The translations under genes were made by a program, and so were the position numbers. The notes beneath the pieces are model-generated. The model did not search any database and had not been told where the DNA came from. It saw only the letters and a program-made list of their open reading frames with translations. A DNA stretch of 64,000 bases from JANSWY01 sp965243755. GTDB lineage: Bacteria; Bacteroidota; Bacteroidia; Cytophagales; Cyclobacteriaceae. Where the stretch lies: contig CBDEVW010000003.1 of NCBI GenBank assembly GCA_965243755.1, positions 434,001-498,000 on the forward strand, written 5' to 3'. This document shows, piece after piece, positions 44,270 to 52,870 of the stretch. Within the stretch, counting starts at the first letter, position 1, and every line of letters starts with the position of its first letter.

Positions 44270-44632
44270 TTAAATCCATGGCTGGTCATTGGTAGTTTTC
44301 TCATGTTTTACATCTCCTGTATGCTTGGTGTCCTTTGGCTCAAATAACAGACAATAGACTTCATCATTCCTGGTCCGTGGCAAATGCTCCACGCCTTTAG
44401 GAACAATGTACATCTCCCCTTCTCCAACTTCCACAGTTTTGTCCCTCATCTCCAGAATTAAGGTCCCCTTAAATACCATGAACAGTTCATCTTCATTTTC
44501 ATGCGCATGCCAGACCAACTCACCTTTTAGTTTGGCCAACTTCACATATTGACCATTTAGTTCGCCTATGATTCTGGGAGACCAGTGATCAGAAAATTTG
44601 CCAAACTTCTCAAGTATATTGATTGTATTCAT
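44270..44632 (-). CDS. Cupin domain protein
   Basis: A 120-residue single-domain cupin_2. Motif 1 is WHAHENEDELFMVFKG, with metal-type His, His and Glu. Motif 2 is GEMYIVPKGVEHLPRT, with His. It is a beta-barrel that probably binds a divalent metal; the substrate is unknown. It stands alone. Confidence 0.88.
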   Translation of the reverse strand: MNTINILEKFGKFSDHWSPRIIGELNGQYVKLAKLKGELVWHAHENEDELFMVFKGTLILEMRDKTVEVGEGEMYIVPKGVEHLPRTRNDEVYCLLFEPKDTKHTGDVKHEKTTNDQPWI

Positions 44633-45063
44633 CCTATCAAGATAAACGACATTTTAAAATTTACCAGCTTTTTTTAGGGGAGCATTTATTGGGGGATGTC
44701 TACATTAAAACATTTCTCATCTTCCATCTCAATACAGAAGGTAACTCAAGGGGTTACCTTCTCTTGTATCAACTCTATCCAGACAAATAAAAAACCACCT
44801 CCACAAAATGCAGAGGTGGCGGTTGGTGTGTTAATGTAAGATAATATCACACAATCTTACACACGCAGACAGCTGAAATTAATTCCCTGCTGCGTAATAG
44901 TTTAATCATGTTTTTTACGCCATAACCAGCCCTAACCTATCTGACTAATCATGAATAAATATCTGAATTTATGTTTGAACTACTAAATTGGATGTGTGAA
45001 TGACAGGATTATTGTGCGAACGACATTTATTTCTATGTAAATGAATTTCCCCACTTGAATTCC
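44633..45063. other. 431-bp intergenic region with hairpins
   Basis: No protein gene is seen. It holds a perfect 10-bp hairpin at 44736-44762 (AGAAGGTAAC / GTTACCTTCT), a minus-strand terminator at 44785-44819 and a further stem TGTAAGAT/ATCTTACA at 44835-44871. This could be the long 3' end of the LytTR operon or a minus-strand small RNA. Confidence 0.5.
44785..44819 (-). terminator. Rho-independent terminator (minus strand)
   Basis: Read on the minus strand, CCACCTC and GAGGTGG form a 7-bp stem with an 11-nt loop, followed by six T, A, then more T. It lies 245 nt past the LytTR regulator's stop. Confidence 0.7.
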
Positions 45064-45813
45064 CTATTTCATAAAGGATTCCAAAAAAACAGCCTTCTTC
45101 TTAGGAGCCACTTCCAGTTCTTTATCGTTGCTCATAGTGACGTATCCTCCTTTGCCCCTGGTATACCTGGTGACAAACTGCAGGTTGATCATATGAGACC
45201 TGTGTATCCTTACAAATGACTCTTCGCTAAGTGATTCTTCAAAATACTTTAATGTCCTGCAGATTAAATACTCTCTATTGTTGGTCAGGTAAAATCTGGT
45301 AAAGTTGTCGTCGGCTTCACAGTAGATGATATCATCTACGGCGACTATTTCAAACCCTTCCATGGTTGGGAGCATCAGGCGCTTGGGCTTGCCATCTGAC
45401 TTAAGGTTATCCAGTAAAACTTTAGCATGAATAACAGGATCTTCAGCTTCAACTGATTTTGTAATTTTATCTACAGCCGCAACTAGTTCATCAATGTCAA
45501 TTGGCTTTAAGAGGTAGTAAGCAGCACTCTGGTTCAGTGCTTTGATGGCATAATTATCATAGGCTGTCACAAAAACTGTTTCAAAGTTGACCTCTTCCAC
45601 CTGATCCAAAAGGTCAAACCCATTACCATATGGCATTTCTATATCCAAAAACACTATCTGTGGTTGAAATTCCTTAATCGCCTTCAGGGCAGTTTTTACC
45701 CCTTCGCATTTCGCTTTCAAATCTACATTGGGGCAGTATTTTTCCAGGTAACGGGACAGGATTTCTCTACTATCCTGCTCATCATCGACCAATATGGCGG
45801 TAAGTTTTTTCAT
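45064..45813 (-). CDS. LytTR-type response regulator
   Basis: A 249-residue regulator. The receiver domain spans 1-125 (VDDEQDS, phosphoacceptor Asp57 in FLDIEMPYGNG, Lys in LLKPID). The LytTR domain spans about 148-249 (IYCEADDNFTRFYLTNNREY, FVRIHRSHMINLQ). It overlaps the kinase gene by 4 nt (ATGA), a coupled pair. Direct repeats in the gap upstream of the kinase may be its binding site. Confidence 0.93.
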   Translation of the reverse strand: MKKLTAILVDDEQDSREILSRYLEKYCPNVDLKAKCEGVKTALKAIKEFQPQIVFLDIEMPYGNGFDLLDQVEEVNFETVFVTAYDNYAIKALNQSAAYYLLKPIDIDELVAAVDKITKSVEAEDPVIHAKVLLDNLKSDGKPKRLMLPTMEGFEIVAVDDIIYCEADDNFTRFYLTNNREYLICRTLKYFEESLSEESFVRIHRSHMINLQFVTRYTRGKGGYVTMSNDKELEVAPKKKAVFLESFMK

Positions 45814-47765
45814 TCGATAACTCCATTTTGAGGCAACTGTAGCGTCACTCTCGTACCATGATCTGGATATAAATCCTCTACCACCACATGATATCCCTTA
45901 TGATAAACCCGGTTGATGATATCAATTCTTTCCCTGGTGTTTCGCAAACCTGTAGACCGGTGACTTTTCTGGTTTTCAGTCTTAAGTGCTGCCGATTGCT
46001 TTCTCCCAATACCATCATCCTCGATGATTATTTGAACACTCCCCTCTTCATCGACAAACCTCACATTCAGTTTGCCCTTTTCCTTTTTGTATCGTAATCC
46101 GTGCCAAATGGCGTTTTCCACATAGGGCTGCAGCAACATCGGAGGTATTTCAATACTATCTAATGCTATGGACTTGTCTACTTCAAAAGTATAGTCAAAC
46201 TTGTCTCTGAAACGATTATGTTCCAACTTCAGGTATAAATCGAGTATGGTTCTCTCCTCTTCAAGGGTAATGAAATCCTCCTGACTATTGTCAAGCACCA
46301 ACCTCATCAACTTTGAGAAATCGGACAGGAATTTATTAGCAGCTCGTTCATCACTGATTGCAATGAACTGATTGACAGAATTCAGTGCATTAAAAATAAA
46401 GTGCGGATTCATCTGGCTTCTTAGTGACTTCAATGCGAGGAGTTCACTCATAGTTTTCGTTTTCCGAGCATTCTTTAAAATAAAATACACCGAAATGAAA
46501 GCACCTATTAACAACAGCAATAATCCATAAATCACCAGCTGCTGCAGCGCCAACTGATTTTCCTGTAGTTCAAATTCCCGTTCGTCCAACGCAAGCTCGT
46601 TGGATAATGAAAAAATCTCCTGCTGCTTTTTTAAGAATCCTTCTTTCCGTTGTTGATTAACACTCCGCTGCTGCTCCAGTTCATTGACGGCATCTCTAAA
46701 CCGGCGATAAGATTCCAGAGACCTGGCGGAATTTCCCGATTTATAGTATGCATCTGCAAGTGCTTCATAAGCCGAAGCACGTTCTTCCAGGTCATTGCCC
46801 TTTGTGGCCAGCACAGCAGCATCCTCAAGTTCTTTGATGGCTTCATTGGTATTTCCTGCATCAATTAAAGTCTTGCTTAGCGCTACTTTTTCCCTGGAAA
46901 CTTTTTTCGTAAGCCCCTTTTCACGGTTTTGCTGAATGGATTGGTTCCTCAAATTGATCTCATCAGTGACTCTGTTTTGCCGACTATAAGCATTGAGTAA
47001 CTCCTTTCTGGTTTCTTCCAGGGTAGCATGGTTTTCATTATTTGTAATATCTGTGGAATCAAGTTCCAATGAAAAGGACTGGCTTTGCTGATAGATATCT
47101 TCTGCAGCATCTATTTTATCCATTTGCGCCAGAAGTCTTGCCCGAATAGCCTGAGACCTAACCTTTTGCCCCTTTAATCCAAACTCTTTAATGATAGCAT
47201 CACCATACTTCATGGCATTTTCTGCTCTGTCATAATTGCCAGATTTTAGATAGACTTCTGCCAGATCAAGGTATGTACCGGTTTTGAGCTCATTTGAAGT
47301 TACCACACTCAACTTTTTATCAAGATTCAAAATGGCCTTGTCATATTGTTCGAGGTACTCATATGCTTTGATCAATCCATTAAGTGCCTCAACGTATTCT
47401 TTTGTCGCTGTATATTGACTTTCCAGTTTGCGAATGGCCAATTGAAAGATTTCAACAGATAGTTCCCATTCCTCAATATCCTGATTGATCTCTCCTAACA
47501 GAATATAAGACCTGGCCTCATCCAACTTGTTGTCTTCTGTAATACTGAGGGCGAGTGCTTCTTCTACCAAATCCAACGCCCCATAGTTATCAAATTCCAT
47601 TTGCTGCCGGGCATCCTCAAGTAATTCTGATACTGATCGGTCAAGCTTCAGATTTCTTCGGGAAATACTTTTGTACTTGTCCAGACTCTGCTTTTTTTTC
47701 TGACCATTCACCATCAGTGGCCCGATCAATAAGAACATGATCAATATTGTTCGAAATCTATGCAT
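45810..47765 (-). CDS. TPR sensor histidine kinase (LytS/His_kinase type)
   Basis: A 651-residue kinase. It has a signal peptide (TILIMFLLIGPLMVNGQ), a periplasmic TPR region at about 40-370, a membrane helix near 398-420 (QLVIYGLLLLLIGAFISVYF) and a His_kinase domain with phospho-acceptor motif SQMNPHFIFNALNSVNQF at about 445. The HATPase follows (PYVENAIWHGL, DDGIG). It is the partner of the downstream LytTR regulator. The gene is divergent from a VWA lipoprotein gene. Confidence 0.92.
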   Translation of the reverse strand: MHRFRTILIMFLLIGPLMVNGQKKKQSLDKYKSISRRNLKLDRSVSELLEDARQQMEFDNYGALDLVEEALALSITEDNKLDEARSYILLGEINQDIEEWELSVEIFQLAIRKLESQYTATKEYVEALNGLIKAYEYLEQYDKAILNLDKKLSVVTSNELKTGTYLDLAEVYLKSGNYDRAENAMKYGDAIIKEFGLKGQKVRSQAIRARLLAQMDKIDAAEDIYQQSQSFSLELDSTDITNNENHATLEETRKELLNAYSRQNRVTDEINLRNQSIQQNREKGLTKKVSREKVALSKTLIDAGNTNEAIKELEDAAVLATKGNDLEERASAYEALADAYYKSGNSARSLESYRRFRDAVNELEQQRSVNQQRKEGFLKKQQEIFSLSNELALDEREFELQENQLALQQLVIYGLLLLLIGAFISVYFILKNARKTKTMSELLALKSLRSQMNPHFIFNALNSVNQFIAISDERAANKFLSDFSKLMRLVLDNSQEDFITLEEERTILDLYLKLEHNRFRDKFDYTFEVDKSIALDSIEIPPMLLQPYVENAIWHGLRYKKEKGKLNVRFVDEEGSVQIIIEDDGIGRKQSAALKTENQKSHRSTGLRNTRERIDIINRVYHKGYHVVVEDLYPDHGTRVTLQLPQNGVIE

Positions 47766-47838
47766 AATTGCTTATACGGGCAATATAACAATATATATAC
47801 ATTCAGCAGAGACCTCAAGCTTCCAAAACAACCCCCTT

Positions 47839-47867
47839 CACTAAGTTTCTCCCCTCTCCCACTAAGT
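47839..47867. promoter_or_regulatory. Direct repeats, candidate LytTR binding site
   Basis: CACTAAGT occurs at 47839-47846 and 47860-47867, a 21-bp period with a 13-bp gap. LytTR regulators typically bind two direct repeats spaced by 12-13 bp. The site lies between the kinase start and the divergent VWA gene. Confidence 0.4.
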
Positions 47868-47957
47868 GAACCTGACTCTTCCCTAATTGCGGAAATATTT
47901 TGTTCAAAAATGTCGTGAAATTAGGTGTAACAATTCAATAATTTAACATTTAAAATC

Positions 47958-49124
47958 ATGTATGCTAAACCGAAATACTCCTTCCAGCTACTTACAATAG
48001 TTCTAACATTATTAATCACCATTAGCTGCACTTCCTCCTATTCCTCACCAGAGCGGTTGGAATCGACTCATAATGAAGCAACTAAAAAGCAGAAGATCAT
48101 GCTGGCCTTGCTACTGGATACTTCCAATAGCATGGATGGTTTGATTGACCAGGCAAAATCACAGCTGTGGAAAATTGTTAATGAATTAGCTACAGCCAAA
48201 AGCGCTGATGGTGAAAGGCCGGATATAGAGATTGCACTTTTTGAGTATGGAAACGATGGGCTTCCTGCATCAGAAGGCTACATTAGAATGGTCACTAACC
48301 TCACTACGGACCTGGATGAAATTTCTGAGCAGTTGTTTAACCTTACCACCAATGGTGGCGATGAGTATTGCGGACAGGTCATCAAAAAATCCATTGATAA
48401 ATTGGATTGGTCAAATTCCAAGGCCGACCTTAAAATGATCTTTATTGCTGGAAATGAGCCTTTTACACAAGGAAGAGTAGCGTATTCTACCGCATGCAGC
48501 CTGGCTAAAGACAATGACATTGTTGTTAATACCATATTCTGTGGGGACCATGAGGAAGGCATTAGCACTTCCTGGAAAAAAGGCGCCACACTTACCGGAG
48601 GTACATATATGAGCATACAACAAGACAGAAAAACTGTATACATAAAAACGCCTTATGACGCCAGAATTGATCAATTGAATGATGACCTGAACAAGACATA
48701 CATCTACTATGGTTCGCAGGGACGGAGAAAAAAGGAGATGCAGATGAATCAGGATAATAATGCTCAATCATATAGCCAATCCAACAAAGTACACAGGGCA
48801 ATTTCTAAAAGTTCGCATGTTTACAAAAATAGTAGCTGGGATCTGGTAGATGCTTCAGAGGAAAATGAGTCAATCATTGAAGAAGCAGATGAGACATTTT
48901 TACCTGAAGAAATGAAAGGTATGACAATCAATGAAAGGAAAGCATATGTGGCAGTTCAGGCTACCAAAAGAAAAGCCATTCAAAATGAAATCCTGCAACT
49001 GAGTGCTAAACGGAAACAATACATCATTGAAAATCAGCCAGCAGATCAGGAAGGCATGTTAGATGATGCCATGATCAAATCCATCAAAGAAGTGGCGGCC
49101 AACAAACAATTGATCTTTGACTAG
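47958..49124 (+). CDS. VWA-domain lipoprotein
   Basis: A 388-residue lipoprotein with lipobox ITISC (Cys24). The von Willebrand type A domain spans about 45-250. Its MIDAS motif DTSNSM (Asp54, Ser56, Ser58) is intact, with TNGGDEYC further on carrying the later MIDAS residues. The last 140 residues are helical and charged (KGMTINERKAYVAVQATKRK). Such proteins bind partners through a metal ion. It is divergent from the LytTR kinase operon and may be its target (inference). Confidence 0.85.
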   Translation: MYAKPKYSFQLLTIVLTLLITISCTSSYSSPERLESTHNEATKKQKIMLALLLDTSNSMDGLIDQAKSQLWKIVNELATAKSADGERPDIEIALFEYGNDGLPASEGYIRMVTNLTTDLDEISEQLFNLTTNGGDEYCGQVIKKSIDKLDWSNSKADLKMIFIAGNEPFTQGRVAYSTACSLAKDNDIVVNTIFCGDHEEGISTSWKKGATLTGGTYMSIQQDRKTVYIKTPYDARIDQLNDDLNKTYIYYGSQGRRKKEMQMNQDNNAQSYSQSNKVHRAISKSSHVYKNSSWDLVDASEENESIIEEADETFLPEEMKGMTINERKAYVAVQATKRKAIQNEILQLSAKRKQYIIENQPADQEGMLDDAMIKSIKEVAANKQLIFD

Positions 49125-49147
49125 CGAATGCACTAATCTCTTGATTG

Positions 49148-49183
49148 AAAGCTGATTAAGCTAAAACTTAATCAGCTTTTTTT
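49148..49183. terminator. Bidirectional terminator between convergent genes
   Basis: Perfect 13-bp arms (AAAGCTGATTAAG / CTTAATCAGCTTT) around a 6-nt loop. A T-run follows on the plus strand, with A-rich sequence on the other side. It serves the VWA gene and perhaps the convergent NlpC/P60-like gene. Confidence 0.85.
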
Positions 49184-49200
49184 ATCTTCAGATCTTTCAA

Positions 49201-49992
49201 CTAATTGGTAATAACCGGAACTTCCTCACCACTCAACCACTTCATCAAAAAAGCTTCATTATGAGATATAGGAGTGATATAAAAGTCCATAGAAAACAGG
49301 AATGCCTCCGACTGATCTGCTCTCTCTATCACTACCTCCGCTGGGAAACCATAATTAGAGTGTATAAAAAACAATTCAGAGTCTTTCAATAATAGGAAGC
49401 CAACATGACTGGATAATCCCACCAGATACATGCCTTCAGTAAAATTTGATTTGATATACGAAACAACTTTGTCTGCTACCGAGTTTGGAAAAGCGTATAT
49501 AGTTCCGTTCATGGATACGGTTTGGACTTCCAGCAATGATGCCTGCTGGGCCAGCGTATAACGATTCCAGTTGATTCCCATATGTTTTAGTGTGGTAGAA
49601 ACAAAATAACCACAGGCGATGGCACCCTCTCGTGGTGTGTTAGTGTATCCATTAAAATCCCACCTTGTGCCATACCAGTATGGAAATAAAGAGTTTACCA
49701 GTGTTTCCTCAAAAAATACTGCTACAGAGTCAATTGAAATACTGTCTTCTGACAGCTGTTTATTCAGTTTTAATCTGGTTTGCTCTAATTCAGAAAGTAG
49801 CTGGGAATAAGGGAGTTCAGATGGTTCTGTGACAATGTGGAATTCCTCAAAATTGATGGGATCAGGAAGAGTTTCTGTCAAATTCCAGTAATCTACCTGG
49901 GCCCAAACCGAATCTGGAATATCGGTCTGGGCCTTAGCCAATGAAACGACCAGTAACAAAAGGACCATTGCGAGGTGTGGTTCTTTACGCAT
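49201..49992 (-). CDS. Secreted NlpC/P60-like (papain-fold) protein
   Basis: A 263-residue protein with a signal peptide (MVLLLLVVSLAKAQ). The motif order WYGTRWDFNG, ACGYFVSTTLKHMGI and HVGFLLLKD with FIHSNYG resembles NlpC/P60 cysteine peptidases, with Cys, His and a polar third residue. The likely role is peptidoglycan or amide hydrolysis in the periplasm, but the similarity is distant. It is convergent with the VWA gene. Confidence 0.6.
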   Translation of the reverse strand: MRKEPHLAMVLLLLVVSLAKAQTDIPDSVWAQVDYWNLTETLPDPINFEEFHIVTEPSELPYSQLLSELEQTRLKLNKQLSEDSISIDSVAVFFEETLVNSLFPYWYGTRWDFNGYTNTPREGAIACGYFVSTTLKHMGINWNRYTLAQQASLLEVQTVSMNGTIYAFPNSVADKVVSYIKSNFTEGMYLVGLSSHVGFLLLKDSELFFIHSNYGFPAEVVIERADQSEAFLFSMDFYITPISHNEAFLMKWLSGEEVPVITN

Positions 49993-50235
49993 AACACAAA
50001 CAAATCGAGTTCAAAAGAAATAGGCTCAGGTAGGATCTATTTACATAACGTGTCTTGAATGCTGTTTATTTAAAAGCGATCTGACAACCAAAATCAGCGA
50101 AAGCCATTTCGGCATTTTTCTGGTAAGAATGTGCTTGGTAGTGGTTTGTGTATTGGTTAAAGTCTGCATCTTTTTTACGTATTTGCTAATAGGATGCAGC
50201 AGAAATTGCTATTCCATAAAAATTATTTCATCTTT

Positions 50236-51762
50236 TCATAATCCACTTAATTTCAAAGCTTTAACAGCTTCCAGCCCGCTATCTACCGCCTCCATCAGTA
50301 TGGGTAACCTGGCATGGTCAACTCCTGCAAAGGCGATGTTGTCTGCAGCGGTACTTCGGTTGATGTCATTAAATAAATGACCAGGTTTAGGGATCGCCAT
50401 AGCATGTCCCATCGCATTAATCAGCACAGATTCGACCCTTTCTTCTATGGGCTTCCCAAAATATGCACTGATGTAATGCATGGTTTTTTCAACAATGGCA
50501 TGTTTATGCTTACTGATATTGCCTGTAAACTCACGCATCCCGGAAGGAAAACAATAATAGGCTGTTAAAACCTGCTTATCCTGAATGGTGGCATGTTGCG
50601 CATTGGAATTGATGAATCCTAAAAATGACTGATCATCAACAATCATTTCGTTTTGCCAATAACCAAAGTCATCAAATGGCTTATTCAATATGAAACTAAT
50701 TACCAACCAGGGTGCATATTCATTCTTTGCAAAATGATGTGCGTATGATGGACAAACAAACTTAAGTGCATGCTTTTGTCCCGCATAAATCACTTTATCA
50801 CTGAGTACTTTGAAGGTTTTCTGATTGACGACATCTATGACTTCAGCCTCCCAGGTTTCACCTTTCTTTTTTAATGATTTTACCAAATGGTTGATTAAAA
50901 GCTGATCATTGGGAACCTGTTTAGCCATTTTATCCACGAAGTAACTATTTCCCTGCGGCGGAGAGAATAATTGCACAATTTCCCGGTAATACGGCCTACA
51001 CTTAAAATAATGAATGCCAGCCAGAGCACTCACCTGGTCTGCTGTACCACCCCAATCATCGAGCATATGGTAATCCAGCCCTCTGATAAAGTCTTTGTCC
51101 AAACTGATTTCCTTTTTCAGAAAATCCAGAAAAGTCAGTTTATCCAGCCCATGATATTTTTGATCGATTAGCCTGGTGGGCATAGGCATTTTATCATCAT
51201 ACCGACTGAGCAGATAAAGAAAAGATTCCTTCATTGGTCCATCCTGCAAAACATCCTCGCGGATATCACCATGCTGAAAACACTTGTTCTTAATGGCATC
51301 TGGCACCACATATTGTTCATCCACAAATGCCCAGCTTCGTTTCCAGGGCTGATGATAAATTATTCCAGATTGCTCAAAAAACTCCATCAATTCCCGACCG
51401 TAGTAGTCAGGATACTCCAGATCATAGTGAGCCCCCTGTGCCAAAGATATCCCATTGTATTCAGCAGAGGCAGAAGTACCTCCCAGCCTGCTGGATAACT
51501 CACAGAGCAGAAAATCCTTGCCTCCTATCATTGCTGCAGCACTCACTCCAGCTATTCCCCCTCCAACGATTAATACCTCAGTCTTTTGGGTTGGCCCGCT
51601 ATCGAACTGCAAACTTTGGAAAACCAAATGTGCAGTATCCATATCGCTAAACACCTTGATTTCACCAGCATAAGAACCTCGTGAAGGAGTTGAACATGAA
51701 TTTAGCAAAACCGGTAATGCTGGCATTGCTGCCGCCAGCTTCAGAAAGTCTCTTCTATCCAC
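50236..51762 (-). CDS. FAD-dependent amine-oxidase-like oxidoreductase with Tat signal
   Basis: A 508-residue protein. The N-terminus has a twin-arginine motif (DRRDFLKLAAA) and a lipobox-like LNSC (Cys23), so it is exported folded and possibly lipidated. A dinucleotide-binding motif VLIVGGGIAGVSAA lies at 63-76, followed by LCELSSRLGGTS, the layout of amine oxidases and phytoene-desaturase-like enzymes. The C-terminal FAD contact reads NIAFAGVDHARLPILMEAVDSG. It overlaps the previous gene by 8 bp, as the last gene of the polyamine operon, and may oxidise polyamines in the periplasm (inference). Confidence 0.78.
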   Translation of the reverse strand: MDRRDFLKLAAAMPALPVLLNSCSTPSRGSYAGEIKVFSDMDTAHLVFQSLQFDSGPTQKTEVLIVGGGIAGVSAAAMIGGKDFLLCELSSRLGGTSASAEYNGISLAQGAHYDLEYPDYYGRELMEFFEQSGIIYHQPWKRSWAFVDEQYVVPDAIKNKCFQHGDIREDVLQDGPMKESFLYLLSRYDDKMPMPTRLIDQKYHGLDKLTFLDFLKKEISLDKDFIRGLDYHMLDDWGGTADQVSALAGIHYFKCRPYYREIVQLFSPPQGNSYFVDKMAKQVPNDQLLINHLVKSLKKKGETWEAEVIDVVNQKTFKVLSDKVIYAGQKHALKFVCPSYAHHFAKNEYAPWLVISFILNKPFDDFGYWQNEMIVDDQSFLGFINSNAQHATIQDKQVLTAYYCFPSGMREFTGNISKHKHAIVEKTMHYISAYFGKPIEERVESVLINAMGHAMAIPKPGHLFNDINRSTAADNIAFAGVDHARLPILMEAVDSGLEAVKALKLSGL

Positions 51763-52870
51763 TGATTAATACTTTTTTGACATAAGGGTTTTTATGATTT
51801 CCCTTCCAAATAAAACCATCCAACACATAGTGTGTAGCCTGGGGTATGGTAAGCAGGGCAATACCAGCAGCCTGTACCCAGGGATTGTTGAGTGCTTCCC
51901 TGGTCAGGGGCATAAAGCTCCCAAAAAACGCCTCATTATCTCTATAAAGCCACATGTCCCACAAATACTCCTCTCCAAATGCTAGTACCATTACAATCGC
52001 AAGCATCACCACCACATGCCTCGCAAGCGGTTTCCATCGCAGAGCAGATATTTTTCCTTTGATGTGCTTCTTTCTTTCCACGTAGAAAAACACAAGTGCC
52101 ATGTATGGAAGGCCGTGGGCCACTACATTGGTAAGTGTAAAAGCCAGGTCTGAATTGAAATATACAATACCGATGTACCAATTGCCCGCAGTGGTCATTG
52201 TCCAAAGGATTTTACCAAATGGTATGTTCGCCCTGTCATTTATGATTTCCTGCACCATCCAGCCAATCATAATCAACCAGTACATTATGTTGCCAACTGT
52301 GGTGATCTGGCCGAATACATCCTGAGGAATTAGTTGGTTAAACAGGAAAAAGTCACCCTCCACAAACCACTCGAAATTTCTCTGAGGGCTAAGGTGCCAA
52401 TAAACAACCGGGTAAAGCATTGAAAGGTAAATGACCCACTCATCTTTAAATACTTGCCGTTTAAAATTCCCATGCTTTGCCTTATATATCCTAAGAAAAC
52501 CATACTGCTGTTTGATAAAATGATACAGCGCTAAATAGGCCAGAACTGACCAAAACAACATCTGCGAGTAGGAAGCAATTGCAAAAACGGTTACAAACAC
52601 CAAAATGGGGGAAGTGATCAGTAACTTCCGGTGCTGTCGAAACTCTTCTTTGTCAAGGTATGTCCGAAAAATAGTAGTCCACACATGACTCACATCGATT
52701 CCTACCACGACCACCACCCATACCCATAAAGGGACATCAGCATGTAAGGTAGATTCGGGTAAGAAAAAACAGACCAGCCAAACCAACCAGACCGGCAGGT
52801 AGAGCACCATTAGATCAATCGGTTTACCGAATAACCAGGCTTTTTTGGTTTTGGTCATTTGAATATCCAA
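51755..52870 (-). CDS. Polytopic membrane protein with conserved-looking His motifs
   Basis: A 371-residue protein with about nine membrane helices that I do not recognise. Histidines sit at helix ends: IDVSHVWTTIFRTYLD, ALYHFIKQQYGFLR, NVVAHGLPYMALVF and QATHYVLDGFIWKG. This arrangement recalls membrane oxygenases or desaturases, whose His clusters bind iron, but the spacing does not match a named family. It overlaps the synthase gene before it by 16 bp and the FAD enzyme after it by 8 bp, so it belongs to the polyamine operon. Confidence 0.7.
   Translation of the reverse strand: MDIQMTKTKKAWLFGKPIDLMVLYLPVWLVWLVCFFLPESTLHADVPLWVWVVVVVGIDVSHVWTTIFRTYLDKEEFRQHRKLLITSPILVFVTVFAIASYSQMLFWSVLAYLALYHFIKQQYGFLRIYKAKHGNFKRQVFKDEWVIYLSMLYPVVYWHLSPQRNFEWFVEGDFFLFNQLIPQDVFGQITTVGNIMYWLIMIGWMVQEIINDRANIPFGKILWTMTTAGNWYIGIVYFNSDLAFTLTNVVAHGLPYMALVFFYVERKKHIKGKISALRWKPLARHVVVMLAIVMVLAFGEEYLWDMWLYRDNEAFFGSFMPLTREALNNPWVQAAGIALLTIPQATHYVLDGFIWKGNHKNPYVKKVLISG

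Noticed and set aside
44083..44304. Minus-strand 73-residue frame next to the cupin
   Set aside because: It overlaps the cupin 3' end, lies past a terminator and has no family-like pattern.
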